Positions 1 to 10,330 of a stretch of 64,000 nucleotides of DNA are shown here, piece after piece. Where the stretch lies: contig OW804095.1 in assembly GCA_942159475.1 (NCBI GenBank), positions 91,153,740 through 91,217,739 of the forward strand, read 5' to 3'. Below the pieces are notes generated by a model. It was given only the letters and a program-made list of their open reading frames with translations, was not told where the DNA came from and did no database searches. Origin of the DNA: Sthenelais limicola. Its lineage: Eukaryota > Annelida > Polychaeta > Phyllodocida > Sigalionidae. Positions within the stretch are counted from its first letter, which is position 1, and each line of letters opens with the position of its first letter. The position numbers and the translations under genes were made by a program.

Positions 1-2395
1 AATTCCATAATTCATTCGGATTTCATCCCACATTACTAATTTTTCAGTATTTTGTACCTTCCTAGGTGTATATTAAGAACATATTGAGAAATATTTATAA
101 AAATTCCTTATTATGCAAAAAAATCATATTTCTATGTTAGAAAATGTCCCTAAATGCATGTCCCTGGCATATATTTTTTTTTGTTTCAATGAAAAGTTAT
201 ATAAAACTTATTATTTTGTTGTTTGTCTTTAATTCTTCATAAAGCATATGTAAAAACCTCCTTCTGAGTTTATTTTTTAATTTAATTTTGTTTCATTTAT
301 TTTATTATTTTCTGTCTAATCATTCACAACTCTCCCAATAGCTTATGAAGATTATTGATAAAATGATAAAATCCCCAATAAAGGTTCTACCTAGAAAATA
401 TTTTGCTTTTTGTCTCTTATTATTGATATAGTCCCATATCATATTAAACTTTGAATTTTGAATTTTTTCCAATTTTGACCATGCTTGTGGTTCCATAAAG
501 TTGAGACATAGAAATTCTGAGTTTGATAGCCTTTTCTTCTCACAGTGATAAAGTGCATTTTTATTCAAATATTCATGAAAATACATTTGTGATTATGCAC
601 ATTTCTTTGATATTTACCCATCTTATGTGTTGACTTTGAATATATTAGCAAAAAACCCACTATCTGAGTATGTGTTGTGTTCGGGGAGAGGGGTGTTGTG
701 TTCGGAGAGAGGGGTGTTGTGTTCGGGGAAACAGAGATTATGACCAAAATATAATGAAATTGAAAAGTAATGCAAAAATCGACAAAACCCTTCATTTATG
801 CATGCAAGTTTCTATATAACCCATTGGTTATATTTCCATTGACTTCTTATCTTCCCTTAGAAAAAGGGGTTGTTGTGTTCGGGGAAGGGGTGGGGTGTTG
901 TGTTCGGGGACGGGGCTGTTGTGTTCGGGTACAAATATGCTATGATGAAAAAATGATAAAATTGAAAACTAAAGTATTCGATTTGATTGTGTATGCAATT
1001 CTGAACATAAATATTTGGTTATATTCCAAATGAGTACTTTCTTTCCCTTAAATTAAGGGGGTGTTGTGTTCGGGGACAGGGTGGGGTGTTGTGTTCGGGG
1101 ACAGGATGGGGTGTTGTGTTCGGGGACAGGGGTGTTATGTTTGGGTACAAATATGCTATGATAAAAAAATGATAAAATTGAAAACTTAAGTATTCGATTT
1201 GATTGTGTATATAATTCTGAACATAAATATTTGGTTATATTCCAAATGATTACTTTCTTTCCCTTAAATTAAGGGGGGGTTGTGTTCGGGGACAGGGTGG
1301 GGTGTTGTGTTCGGGGACAGGGGTGTTGTGTTCGGGTACAAATATGCTATGACCAAAAAATGATAAAATTGAATGATAATGAAAAAGTAAACTATTCTAA
1401 TAATTTCTCTCTATAATTCTGCACATAAATCTTTGGTTATATTCCCATTTACTGCTTGGCTTTTACCTTATAAATGGGGTGTTGTGTTCGGGGACAGGGG
1501 CCTTTAAACAGCATGAGTTAATTGGTAATTAAAGTGAAAATATGAATAATAGAATCAAAATTAATCCGAAATAAGACACCCCTATGGGTATCAGATGAAT
1601 ACAGACATAGATAATGGCAATATAATAGGTATTTACAGGTATTTTTGCAATATTTGTGTGTCTGTTGTGTCAGGGGACAACCCAGAAAATACAATATTTA
1701 TTATAAAATAGTAAAAAAATATAAATATAGGCCTGAGTTTTATCAAGTTAAATCGATATATGTAGTATGAAAGCAGAAATAATAGTTAAATTCCATAAAA
1801 ATTGACATGTGTTGTGTTCGGGGACTGGGATAGCATAGTGTTCTTCCTTGGTCCAATAAATTCATGTTTTTTAATGAGATAATAATAAAAATAGGTAGAA
1901 GCTGGGGGAAACCTCATGAAAATTGAGAGTTATCTGTTAAAAAAGCAGACAACATGAAATATTTAATTTCATATGAGTTAGCAGGGAAAACTTTGGAATA
2001 GAATTGGCATTGAAGCAATAGTGGTTGAAAGAACAGGAAATAGGAACGAATAAATACATGAAATATCATATAAAACATATATTTCTTCACTCAATACAAG
2101 AACACTTGTCTAAGTCTAAGTGGATGAGGTGTAATTACAAAAATATAATACTATTTTCCTTTTTTAGTCAATTTTATTCATTTCCCTCCCCGAACACAAC
2201 AGGCACTGTGGCCAAAAATGGACACTTTTTGGATGCACTTCATAGGAAATCAGAAAAAGCTCAAAAAAATTCATAGTTTTAGTATGTTTAACCTTGTACC
2301 ATTGGCTATGACCAGGAGAAGGCTCAGATAAATTGAAATAAAATAAAAATTTTACCTTATTTTTTTGAAAGTGGACATTTTCGGGAGCCCCACCC
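1..2395. mobile_element. Non-autonomous TIR DNA transposon filled with TTCGGGGACAGG minisatellite (copy 1, left end outside window)
   Basis: The whole stretch matches the complete element at 44924-47169 almost base for base; position 1 corresponds to about 44971, so some 47 bp of the left end are outside the window. The right terminal inverted repeat is at 2371-2395 (core GGACATTTTCGGGAGCCCC). Inside, the unit TGTTGTGTTCGGGGACAGGG recurs around 660-740, 870-930, 1060-1150, 1270-1340, 1470-1500 and 1810. An inverted copy is near 2187 (TCCCCGAACACAACAGGCAC). No transposase is encoded; the short open frames here are shadows of the repeats. The element abuts the 3' end of the death-domain gene. 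Confidence 0.85.
2371..2395. repeat. Right terminal inverted repeat of transposon copy 1
   Basis: GGACATTTTCGGGAGCCCC here is the reverse complement of the left terminus seen in copy 2 at 44924 (GGGGCTCCTGAAAATGTCC), apart from a few mismatches. Confidence 0.85.
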
Positions 2396-2422
2396 ATATA
2401 GGGTCTGAAACAAACTTAACTG

Positions 2423-2979
2423 CTAGATCAAATCCTGGCGTTTTATAACGTCCAATGCAATCTTTAATTCTTCCATCATTTGCCCGCATGATTTCAACTC
2501 AAAAAAACACTTGGAGCACCATGCTTGGAGTAAATCATTCGCAGGGCGTGCAGACATTGCTCTTATCGATATTTCTTGCTGAATCTCCTCCATTTTATAA
2601 AATGGCACTCCCAAATGTATACCCCCACTTTTCCAGTTGCCGTAAATCCTGGAGGCGATTTGAAAATGCCCGGGCACACCCATCCTTTGACTGCGTAATG
2701 AGCCATCAAAATCTCACACACATCACGGCGTTCGCTCTTCTCAAGTGCAAAATAAAGCTGCTCATATGCTAGCCTCTCAATCTCGACGCCTTGGCGCCAG
2801 AATAAAATCATTCTCAAGGGAGCATCATTTGTAAACATTCCACGTATAATTTCATTACAGCTCAAACAGGGTGCCAAAGTAAGCCAGTCAGCACCCAACT
2901 GGTCGAATATAAACTCTAATTCAGTCTCAAAAGTTAGATTAAAACTATGTGCTTTCAATCCAGTACTTGAACTGGCCAT
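2423..2979 (-). pseudogene. Gene C: tandem death-domain protein, one frameshift
   Basis: Reading starts at an ATG in good context (AAGATGG) 11 bases after the stop of gene B. Frame 1 (2979-2563) holds a first death domain at about residues 14-90: LGADWLTLAPCL, then a helix with FWRQ, then YFALEKSERRDVCEIL, the usual helix-6 ending. The frame then shifts near 2685 into a second frame that ends at 2423. That frame holds a second death domain: NWKS..IHLGV, YKMEEIQQE, ANDLLQAWC and MEELKIALDVIKRQDLI. Death domains act in cytoplasmic adaptor complexes of apoptosis and NF-kB signalling. Two in a row with almost nothing else suggests an adaptor or a decoy, which is inference. The frameshift may be decay or a base error. 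The domain assignments rest on pattern recognition only. Confidence 0.65.
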
Positions 2980-2990
2980 CTTTTCTTGTT

Positions 2991-3809
2991 TTAAAAGTCC
3001 AAAAACCGAGCTATAGGTGTCCCGTAACAGCAGTAACACCGGCTACAGCGAACTAAATTAGGAGGCGTCAAACGATTAGTTAATTCAGCTTTAATGGCAA
3101 ACAGGTGATGAAGACCATGGTTATTACAGCAGCGCGAGGAGTAGGAGGAAAAAACACCTTTCACAGATTTCAGCATGGACCCACACAAGCATTCGATCCA
3201 CTGCCTGTCGGGCTCACCAGGTATTTGAGTTATGTCTTTTCTCCAATTAGCATTGAACCAATCACTCTCATTCCACGATGAGTAATTATTCAAATAGATA
3301 GCCAAGCTGGTGTGTCTGCATTGAAGACCGGTCTCATCAAAAATAAGAAGCAGAGCTAATTTCATATAGCTCCCTGATATTACCGACTCCTTGGGTATGT
3401 CTTCATTGAAATAGAAAAATGCTCTGTAGCAAATTTCTTCATTTGAAAAGTTCATACACTCAAAAATATATCCCGAGGGTAAATCCACGACGCCGGCAGT
3501 TTTTTCAATAAGTCTCTCAGCAAACTCATGAGCCAAATGCATTTTTACCCTGTGTCTAACATTCACAGGAAAAGCCTGCTTGAACAAAAGGTTTACACCG
3601 AGCCAGGGATAAGGAAAAATCCATCGAGTGGAATCAGGTCTTTGTTCGGCTTTTTCCTTGCTCATGGAAGAAATAGAAATATAAAATTTCTTAAATCGAG
3701 CCACATTCAGAAAGTTGCTAACCCCTTCAGAAGGCTTTTCCACGATTTTGCGCGATGTCAAATAGGGTTTGTCGCCCGCCAAAACTTGAGTGGCCATGTC
3801 TTTGCCCAT
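2991..3809 (-). CDS. Gene B: hypothetical protein, 272 aa
   Basis: An uninterrupted frame with a strong start (GACATGG at 3809) and its own TATA-like box 116 bp upstream, inside the end of gene A. I do not recognise the family. Residues run as a soluble, mixed-charge protein with aromatic patches (IFPYPWLGV, YRAFFYFNED, NESDWFNANWR). The C-terminus is Cys-rich, with two close pairs (RCSRCYCCYG) that could bind zinc. There is no signal peptide or clear membrane segment. It lies 111 bp after gene A and 11 bp before gene C on the same strand. Such spacing suits a compact viral or mobile genome better than typical animal genes. It could also be exons of one longer gene, but each frame has a plausible start and stop. 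Confidence 0.5.
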   Translation of the reverse strand: MGKDMATQVLAGDKPYLTSRKIVEKPSEGVSNFLNVARFKKFYISISSMSKEKAEQRPDSTRWIFPYPWLGVNLLFKQAFPVNVRHRVKMHLAHEFAERLIEKTAGVVDLPSGYIFECMNFSNEEICYRAFFYFNEDIPKESVISGSYMKLALLLIFDETGLQCRHTSLAIYLNNYSSWNESDWFNANWRKDITQIPGEPDRQWIECLCGSMLKSVKGVFSSYSSRCCNNHGLHHLFAIKAELTNRLTPPNLVRCSRCYCCYGTPIARFLDF

Positions 3810-3907
3810 GTCTTACGTCTTTTCGGTCAATGTGAGGGGAAGTTTAAGTGCGGAATTTCTTATGTCACGGCCGGACAGCGCACAGACAATGTCAATGAAC
3901 AAAATGC

Positions 3908-4201
3908 TTAACTGTCGGCTTTGGTATTTATACGTACCCTAAGACCACACCCTAACGACATTTTGTCGAGCGCTCTGTCAACAAAAAACGTCTCTTCATT
4001 CTCTCCATCGTCATTAGCATATTCAGCCAAAGCGGTGAAACCGTCTAAAACTAATTCACTTTGAATTAGCCTTCGTCTGCTGTCAGTTCGCGAGGTATTT
4101 AGCCCCAAAATTTTATATCCATATCGTGGCATTACGTGTTTCTTCGAGCGAATTCTATATCTAGAGGATTTATCACCAGTATCATTTCCACTGCGTCTCA
4201 T
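3908..4201 (-). CDS. Gene A: basic hypothetical protein, 97 aa, cut at its start codon by a LINE
   Basis: The frame begins ATG AGA CGC inside the LINE target duplication (4191-4205) and runs to a TAA at 3908. Before the insertion the same ATG would have joined directly to the sequence now beyond 7838, the region shared with the divergent gene E. The N-terminal 40 residues are rich in Arg and Lys (SSRYRIRSKKH, SRTDSRRR). The rest is acidic (EYANDDGENEE). No family is recognised. The promoter is now about 3.6 kb away behind the LINE, so expression from the original start is unlikely. Gene B's TATA-like box overlaps its last codons. Confidence 0.45.
   Translation of the reverse strand: MRRSGNDTGDKSSRYRIRSKKHVMPRYGYKILGLNTSRTDSRRRLIQSELVLDGFTALAEYANDDGENEETFFVDRALDKMSLGCGLRVRINTKADS
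3925..3932 (-). promoter_or_regulatory. TATA-like box for gene B
   Basis: TATAAATA on the minus strand, 116 bp before the gene B ATG and within the last codons of gene A. The position would give a 5' UTR of roughly 85-90 bases. Confidence 0.35.
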
Positions 4202-4205
4202 TGTT
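4191..4205. repeat. LINE target-site duplication (3' side)
   Basis: CTGCGTCTCATTGTT occurs here and again at 7824-7838. The two copies bracket the Tx1-like LINE, with the poly-A side at 4202 onward. They include the ATG of gene A. Confidence 0.85.
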
Positions 4206-7200
4206 TTTTTTTTTTGTTTTTTTTTTTAAAAGGTTTTATTAAATTATATCCTGCCGTCGTGGCTTTTACAATTCTAACAGTAAGATAAATCGCGTCCCTC
4301 TGGTTTTATGATTTGTTTGGAGTTTTCATTTTTTCTTTCACTCTCACTCCAGCACAATAACATCGTTCATTATACTTTCTTGAGTTCACACATGTATTTT
4401 TTTTACCTTCGTTACCCAGTTCTTGTATTTTGTTACAAAGATGGCATTATACTGTATGGATCTGTATTTGACAAATAGTTCATTAATAAACGCTCTCACA
4501 CCAAGCTCATTGTTATAAAAGAGTTTCTGCCTGTTGATGTAATTCTTGGCCATGAGGAGTAGCCAATTCAGGAAGTATTTAAATCTGCCTCTCCCCATAT
4601 AACTTAACAGAACATTACTCTCGTCTCTTAACTGATTTGCCACATCTCTGAGTACCACATTAGCATTAAATCTGGTTTCTATTTCACTCCAGAATCTTTC
4701 AGTATTACCACAATGCAAAAAATAATGTCAAAGGTCATCAACCTCCTCACAATACGAACATTCCACTCGGTCTTTAATAGTTATTCTACACAAATATTCA
4801 TTGCAGCAGATTGTTTTATGCAATAGTCTGTATTGTAGCGATTGCAATCTTGGTTCGTACGAGTACTTAAATGGCAAGTTAAATATCACGCTTAATATGT
4901 CTCTCTCCGGATCAATATATTCCTCTTTTAACAGGTCGTCCCAGTGTCTGAGCTTGTCGTAGTCGGGAACATCTAATACCACCAGCTCTTTATAAATTTC
5001 TCTACTCTGAACCGTATATATGTTTAGATATTTTCCATTTACTTCAAACAGCTTGCATTTAGCAAGGGGGCGTACATCTTCCTGTCCAGGATCTTTGGCT
5101 AACAGTAACCATTCATCCGGAATGATATTTTTTATTTGTCTCACCTCTATGAACGAACACCTCACATTATATTTCTCATTCATCTCTGCCACAGACAGCA
5201 GTTCACCATCAGGTCTGAGTAGGTCTCGAATCTGGGTTATTCCAGCATTCTCCCTATATATAATATATATAATTGTTCTGTTCCAACTTCTGCACGCGAA
5301 CCTGGCATCTTCTTATAAAAGAGTCTAGTCCACTCGCAAAAGATTTCAGAATAGAACCCATCCAGGCATTTCTTGGGTGTATTTCTTCCCAAGCATAAGT
5401 CCAAAATGTTCATTCCATGATAGGATTCCAAAATTTTGACCCATTTGGAGTTTACTCTGTTGACAGCTCTCTTGATCCACATAATTCTGTTCGCTACCAT
5501 TATCTCTCTGATGCATCTTAGCTTCAATCCACCATCATGGATCTCTTGCTTTACAAACGCCATGCTTATTTTCGTTTTTCTAGTCCCCCACATCATAGTT
5601 TTGGTGACTTTTTGTATCTCGCAGACCATATGAGCATCTAGTTCAATACACGCCATTACATGCTGTAGTATAGGCAATAACAGAGTATTATTTATAATAG
5701 TTTTGCCTTTCAACGATAGTTGTCTTAGGCTCCACACACCAACTATACCTTTCATCTTTCTTAGTAACGCATTGAAGTTGATTTTATTCTCATTTACATC
5801 CGCACCCGGCTTAACTAGGTGTACTCCCAGAATATTAATACAATCAAGCCATTCCACTTGGTCAGACTCAGGTTCGTCCAGTACCATATCACCCACGTTG
5901 ATACCTTTTGTTTTACAGATATTCAGTTTTAGGCCTGAGGCTCTCTCATATCTTTGCAGCACTTCCATGACCTTACACAACGATTTCTCATTTTTGAGGA
6001 GGACAGTCGTATCGTCTGCAAATTGAACAATCTTATTTGAGAAGTTACCTGTGTCAAAACCTTCGATCTCTTGTATCTGTCTAACCTTGGCCGCCATCAT
6101 CTCTGCGACAATTGTAAATGCCGCAGGTGATACTGGATCTCCCTGCTTAACGCCTCTCTCGATAGCAAAAAAATCTGAAAATCTCCCATTATTGGTAAAA
6201 GTAGCCATTGACTGTCTAAGAAAAATACCCACCCAATTTGAAATATACTCAGGGAACTCGAATTTGATTAAACATTTTTTCAAGAATTCCCAGCTCACCG
6301 AATCGTATGCTTTTTGGAAATCCAACGCGACCACCAACCCCTCCTCCCCCCTTTCTCTAATGAAATTAATACTATCTTTAATTCTCCTGATTGCTTCCCC
6401 AATATATCGACCCTTGACAAATCCGTATTGGTCTTCTTCAATAATGCTGGGCAAGACCTCATTAATTCTCTCCGCTATCGTTTTAGAGATGATCTTGTAG
6501 TCGACGTTAAGCAGGGTGATCGGCCTCCAGTTCTTAATATATCTTAGATCCGTATCCTTTTTTGGAATAACGGACAGAATACCTTTCCTCTGTTCCCTAG
6601 ACATTAACCCTTCTTCTTGGACCGCCATTACCATCTTATGGAACATGTTTTTCAGTTCAGTCCAGAAATGTTTATAATATTCAACAGAGAATCCATCCGA
6701 CCCCGGGGCCTTACCATTGTTCATTTTATTTAGTACGAGACCCAGTTCTCCCACAGTTATCTGTCTTGCTAGGCTATCTTTATCTTCTTCCCTTACCACC
6801 TTGATATCTGTATTCATAAAGTATTCGGCGTCGTCCCCATCCCCTTCCCTCCCCCCATATAGGTTAGCATAGAAGTCATGTCCCTCTTTCAGAATATCTT
6901 CCTGCTCTGACGTTAACCCATTATTCGTGATGATAGCCGAAATGTTTTTTTTACCATAATTTTGTTTTTCCAGATTCAGAAAGTATTTAGATGGTCTCTC
7001 CCCATCTCTCATCCATCTTGCTCTAGAACGAGTTAATGCCCCTTCTGCCTTTATTAGCTCTATCTCTCTCATCTCATTTCTTATCGCTTTTCTTTCCTCC
7101 AGTTCTTCCTCCGACAGTCTATCCATACCATCTAGCTCTAGCAGTCTTTGGGCCATGTGTCCCTTTCTCTCTCTCTTTTTACTGGCCACCCCCCTCCCCA

Positions 7201-7823
7201 AGTGTATAAGTCTACTCCTATATTTTTTCTTTAGTGTTTCCCATGCCAAAATTGGGCATACCTCTTTATATTCTGACTCAAATTTAACGATTAGTTCTCT
7301 CATCGACTCCACAACCCATTCGTTTTGAAGAAGGGCGTTATTACATTTCCATAGCTCCTTCCCCCTCCTGATCTCTGGAGTTAAAACGTCAATACCAATT
7401 ATTTTATGATCAGACTTGACTGTTATCTCTACACATTCTTCTACAACCTTGGTTTGTATTGATTCATTTGCAAGAATATAGTCCAGTCGAGATTTCTGGT
7501 TGTTTCGAACCCAGGTGTGAACAGTATTACCTACAGCTTTCAATGTGTCTAACAATTCAAACTTTTCTATGAATGCTTCTAATTCGATAGACATTTTTTC
7601 ACCAGGTCTATTAACAGTATCTATATTCAGATCACCCATTACAGTAAGGTTATCGTATACCAAGTCTCTTAACATCATATCTAGATCCTTTAATTTTTGG
7701 AGTTGTACAGCTTTGTCAGACGAGGTTGGCCCGTAGACCGACAATATACACCATCTTACACCATTCATTTCAATTATCAAATACACAACACAGCCCTCCA
7801 CATCATTACCTTTCTTCAGAACC
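4206..7823 (-). mobile_element. L1/Tx1-like LINE, 5'-truncated
   Basis: A minus-strand element ending in an oligo-A run (T-run 4203-4228 on the plus strand) and bounded by a 15-bp duplication. The 5' end cuts into the endonuclease, so ORF1 and the first part of ORF2 are missing, typical of aborted target-primed reverse transcription. About 3.6 kb remain. Confidence 0.9.
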
Positions 7824-7834
7824 CTGCGTCTCAT
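4386..7834 (-). pseudogene. LINE ORF2: endonuclease-reverse transcriptase, truncated and frameshifted
   Basis: Three frames in series make one L1-group ORF2. The longest (7834-5237) begins within the APE endonuclease: VYGPTSSD, then MGDLNID, SRLDYILAN and SDHKIIGID. It continues into the reverse transcriptase with ARWMRDGERPSKYFLNLE, GKAPGSDGFSVEYYK, NWRPITLLNVDYKIISK, a KAYDSV block, GVKQGDPVSP and the catalytic FADDT. A frameshift near 5245 leads into 5192-4728 (KYNVRCSFIEVRQIKNIIP). A TGA then falls inside the C-terminal CCHC knuckle (CSYC ... HYFLHC) before 4718-4386. The short leading part from the ATG at 7834 to about 7823 is target DNA, not LINE. Motif spelling points to the Tx1/L1 group rather than CR1. 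The copy is dead. Confidence 0.88.
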
Positions 7835-7838
7835 TGTT
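7824..7838. repeat. LINE target-site duplication (5' side)
   Basis: Second copy of CTGCGTCTCATTGTT. Sequence beyond it is the original upstream region of gene A. Confidence 0.85.
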
Positions 7839-8237
7839 AATATTCAAATGGATTATATTTCTTCTTTGCATTTATATACTTGTCACCTACAAGGCTTGCC
7901 GTGTGGAAATTTATTATTCGATTTTAATTTGTGTTAAATTACGCTCAGCACTTTGGATTACGCTCTGAACTTTGGACTAAGTTTGGATTGTGGACTGTAC
8001 CTGTCACGGACTGTACCCTTACTGTGGATTACGCTCACCACCAAATTGAATTTTTTTTTTTTTTTTCATTTTTCAGATTATTCAAAGCCTACTCACCAAC
8101 CAACCCCAGATTCAAACGCCCAAGCGTCCACAATCTCTCTCTCTCTCTCTCACTCACTCACTCACTCACTCGACAATTACCACCACCACCACCACCACCA
8201 CCACCAATTACCACCAATTACCACCAATTACCAAAAA
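7839..8237. promoter_or_regulatory. Probable shared divergent promoter/5' leader between genes A and E
   Basis: About 400 bp separate the gene A ATG (after removal of the LINE) from the gene E ATG. It holds a run of 15-16 T followed by CATTTTTCAG at 8067-8076, which looks like a splice acceptor for a 5' leader intron. Next comes a TC/ACTC microsatellite (8132-8170), then CCA repeats and three CCAATTA copies to 8232. No convincing TATA box was found. Confidence 0.35.
8132..8232. repeat. Microsatellites (TC)n, (ACTC)n, (CCA)n, (CCACCAATTA)n
   Basis: Runs of TCTC then ACTC, followed by eight or so CCA units and three CCACCAATTA repeats, just before the gene E start. They lie in its probable 5' UTR. 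Confidence 0.85.
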
Positions 8238-9639
8238 ATGGCCGCCAACCAACGTCACTTATCTGTGCAGATCAGTGTGGCTGAAGGAGCACAAATGCTC
8301 CTGAGCCTCAGCGGGGAGGAGTATGTGGAGACCCCCACCTCCCCCGACTCCACCGACCGCCACATGCCTCCTCTGGAGGCTGCCTCAACCATCTCTGATG
8401 GTAATGATTATGATTATGATAGTCCCCCCAACTCCCCAACTCAGGTGTGACGAGGAGGAACAGCGGGAGTGGCAAAGGCAGGAGCAGAGGCAGGAGCAGG
8501 AGCAAAGGCAGGAGCAGGAGGAGGAAAAGGAGGAGGGGGAGATAACGGACGAAGAGGGGGAGCATCGCCAGGAGGAGCAGGAGGAGCAGAGGCAGGAGCA
8601 GAGGCAGGAGGAACATCAGGAGCAGAGGCAGGAGCAGGAGACATCTGCTTCAGAGTCATCGGATGGGGAAATGGACGTGGAAAGCTTTTTACCCCCCTCT
8701 CCTGCTAGTCAATGCAACCCAAGCCCCAGACCATCAACATCTTTCAGTCCCCCACCTCGCAACTGTACCCTCTCCCCATCTCATCCATTCTATGATTATC
8801 CATTCGATCCTAACGATGAGGAAATGATCAGGCAATTGCTTGGGCAAAGGAAGACGGGGGCAGGAGTGAGGGCGCATGCAGGAGCTGGGGAGGGCGCTGG
8901 AGAGGAAGCTAGGACTGGGGCTGGAGAGGGAGCTAGGACTGGGGCTGGAGAGGCTGGGGAGGGGGCTGGAGCTAACATCAACTTTGTCCGAGAAGTCACC
9001 ATGCACGATGAGGCTGGGCCCCTGGTAAAGGCAAGGCCAGGCTATTTCGTAAAGATGCAGTCTTCCCCACCGGTGAGCTAAACAAGTTCACGATGACCTT
9101 TGAAGTAACACCTGAGGCATCGTTCGAAATTACAGCCTCACCGGTGGGGAATTCGATTTGTATCATTACCAAGCCTGGCAGCCACATCACACAAACCAGA
9201 AAAATCTCAGCATCAGAGTGGCGAATGTGGATGAGGGCTCCCTTCTTCCAAATGGAAGACAGGAATAGGGTGTTGGGGGTGTTTTACATGCACATCCCCC
9301 CGATCAAATTTACCTGGTATCCAGAAAGCAAAATGTGGTCTATTGCAGACAAAAGTCCAATGTCAGAGCGCAAGTTTGTCCTGGATACCTTCACGTGTAA
9401 GTTCTGCTCGTGCTTCGAGTGGAAGAAGGGCGCCATGGACCTCATTATGGAGAAACGGTGGCCGTAAGTTTTTGTTTTACTCATTTTATTTTTTACTTAA
9501 TTATCTGATCATTTACACGCCCTGCCCATATCAATTTTACGCAATATATTATAATAAATACAAATTATACATTACTTACTACGTAGCTAATTCACCTCCT
9601 TTTTTTTCTAGGGAAATCATCCGATATTTTCACCGTTAA
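8238..9639 (+). CDS. Gene E: spliced hypothetical protein with acidic Gln/Glu and Gly/Ala repeats, two frame changes
   Basis: Start ATGGCC at 8238 in strong context. The first part (to 8450) reads MAANQRHLSVQIS and ends in an acidic, Pro/Ser-rich tail. The frame then changes: the next frame runs (EQRQ)n, SESSDGEMDVESFLPPSP, PFDPNDEEMIRQLLGQ and a GAGEGA repeat. Near 9048 the frame moves back by one base (RKDAVFPTGELNKFT). The last part is a conserved-looking domain of about 130 residues: SEWRMWMRAPFF, IKFTWYPESKMW, FTCKFCSCFEW. An intron at 9464-9611 joins it in frame to a short last exon ending EIIRYFHR. The CAG|GTGTGA at 8442-8449 may be another donor, so the first change could be splicing. 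Family not recognised. It is divergent from gene A and convergent with gene F. Confidence 0.5.
9464..9611 (+). other. Intron of gene E (148 bp)
   Basis: Donor GTAAGT at 9464 and acceptor TTTTTTTCTAG ending at 9611. Without splicing, TAA follows at 9465. With splicing, phase 2 is kept and ten more codons follow to TAA at 9637. Confidence 0.75.
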
Positions 9640-9771
9640 ATGGTCCCCTTCTTCCACTCGAAGATCTTCATTCGCCTCTCTCTCTCACAGCATGGTGACT
9701 TTATCCTATTTCATATTTCATACACATTTTCATATCATATCATTCCATATCATTCCATATCATTCCACTAA

Positions 9772-9777
9772 AATAAA
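9772..9777 (+). terminator. Poly-A signal of gene E
   Basis: AATAAA about 130 bases after the spliced stop codon. Confidence 0.55.
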
Positions 9778-9817
9778 TAAAACAAATTAAACAACAGGTA
9801 AAGTTAAAAGTTTATGT

Positions 9818-9823
9818 TTTATT
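9818..9823 (-). terminator. Poly-A signal for the convergent minus-strand gene(s)
   Basis: AATAAA on the minus strand, 41 bases beyond the plus-strand signal, giving tail-to-tail 3' ends. It could serve gene F or its possible downstream exon. Confidence 0.35.
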
Positions 9824-9861
9824 ATTACGTGTTTAAGTTATTGAGTTTTCTATTCTTAAGT

Positions 9862-10095
9862 CATATATAATATGACCGTAGAAGCAAGCGATATGTACAT
9901 ATATGCCATATATAATATGACAAAAGGTTACATAGCACCACACTAGAGCAAAAAGGTAATCATGTATAATCATCAAAATAAAAATAGCCATATATAATAT
10001 GACTACGCAAGCAATATGTACATATAAGCCATATATAATATGACTAGAGGTTATATAGCACCACACAACAGCAAAAAGGCATAATAATAATTAAG
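9862..10095. repeat. Tandem duplication, period 127 bp, two copies
   Basis: CATATATAATATGAC starts at 9862 and 9989. Each copy continues through GCAATATGTACATATA, a second CATATATAATATGAC and AGCACCACAC. Within each copy the CATATATAATATGAC motif occurs twice. Confidence 0.75.
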
Positions 10096-10317
10096 GTATA
10101 AAGGTATAGGTATAAGGTATAAATAGTCCGGGCATATAACAAAATATATATATATGGTATAGTCCGGTTGGTCTTTGATAGACCTCATCTCAAGTCCAAG
10201 TCCAGGTGGACTAAACTTCGCACAAACACAAGCCACAAGGCAAGTCACAGCATCAAGTGATGTCACAGCAACAACAAGGTAATCAGCGTCATCCTGAGTG
10301 TCCTGAGTGCCCTAAGT
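10051..10317 (-). CDS. Possible further exon or small ORF beyond gene F
   Basis: An open frame, best from about 10306, reads DADYLVVAVTSLDAVTC and then FSPPGLGLEMRSIKD before turning low-complexity (IYIYF...). It follows a 9-bp tandem repeat, GACACTCAG, whose every copy ends in AG and could act as an acceptor. None joins gene F in a phase that keeps the frame open, so the link is unproven. Confidence 0.2.
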
Positions 10318-10330
10318 GTCCTGAGTGTCC

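Noticed and set aside
660..1500. Regularly recurring TTCGGGGACAGG units resembling a CRISPR array
   Set aside because: Spacing is irregular, spacers are themselves repeated, the units lie inside a TIR transposon and the DNA is eukaryotic.
8308..8708. Leu-rich minus ORF and Gly/Ala-rich plus ORF
   Set aside because: Shadows of the Glu/Gln repeat of gene E in other frames.
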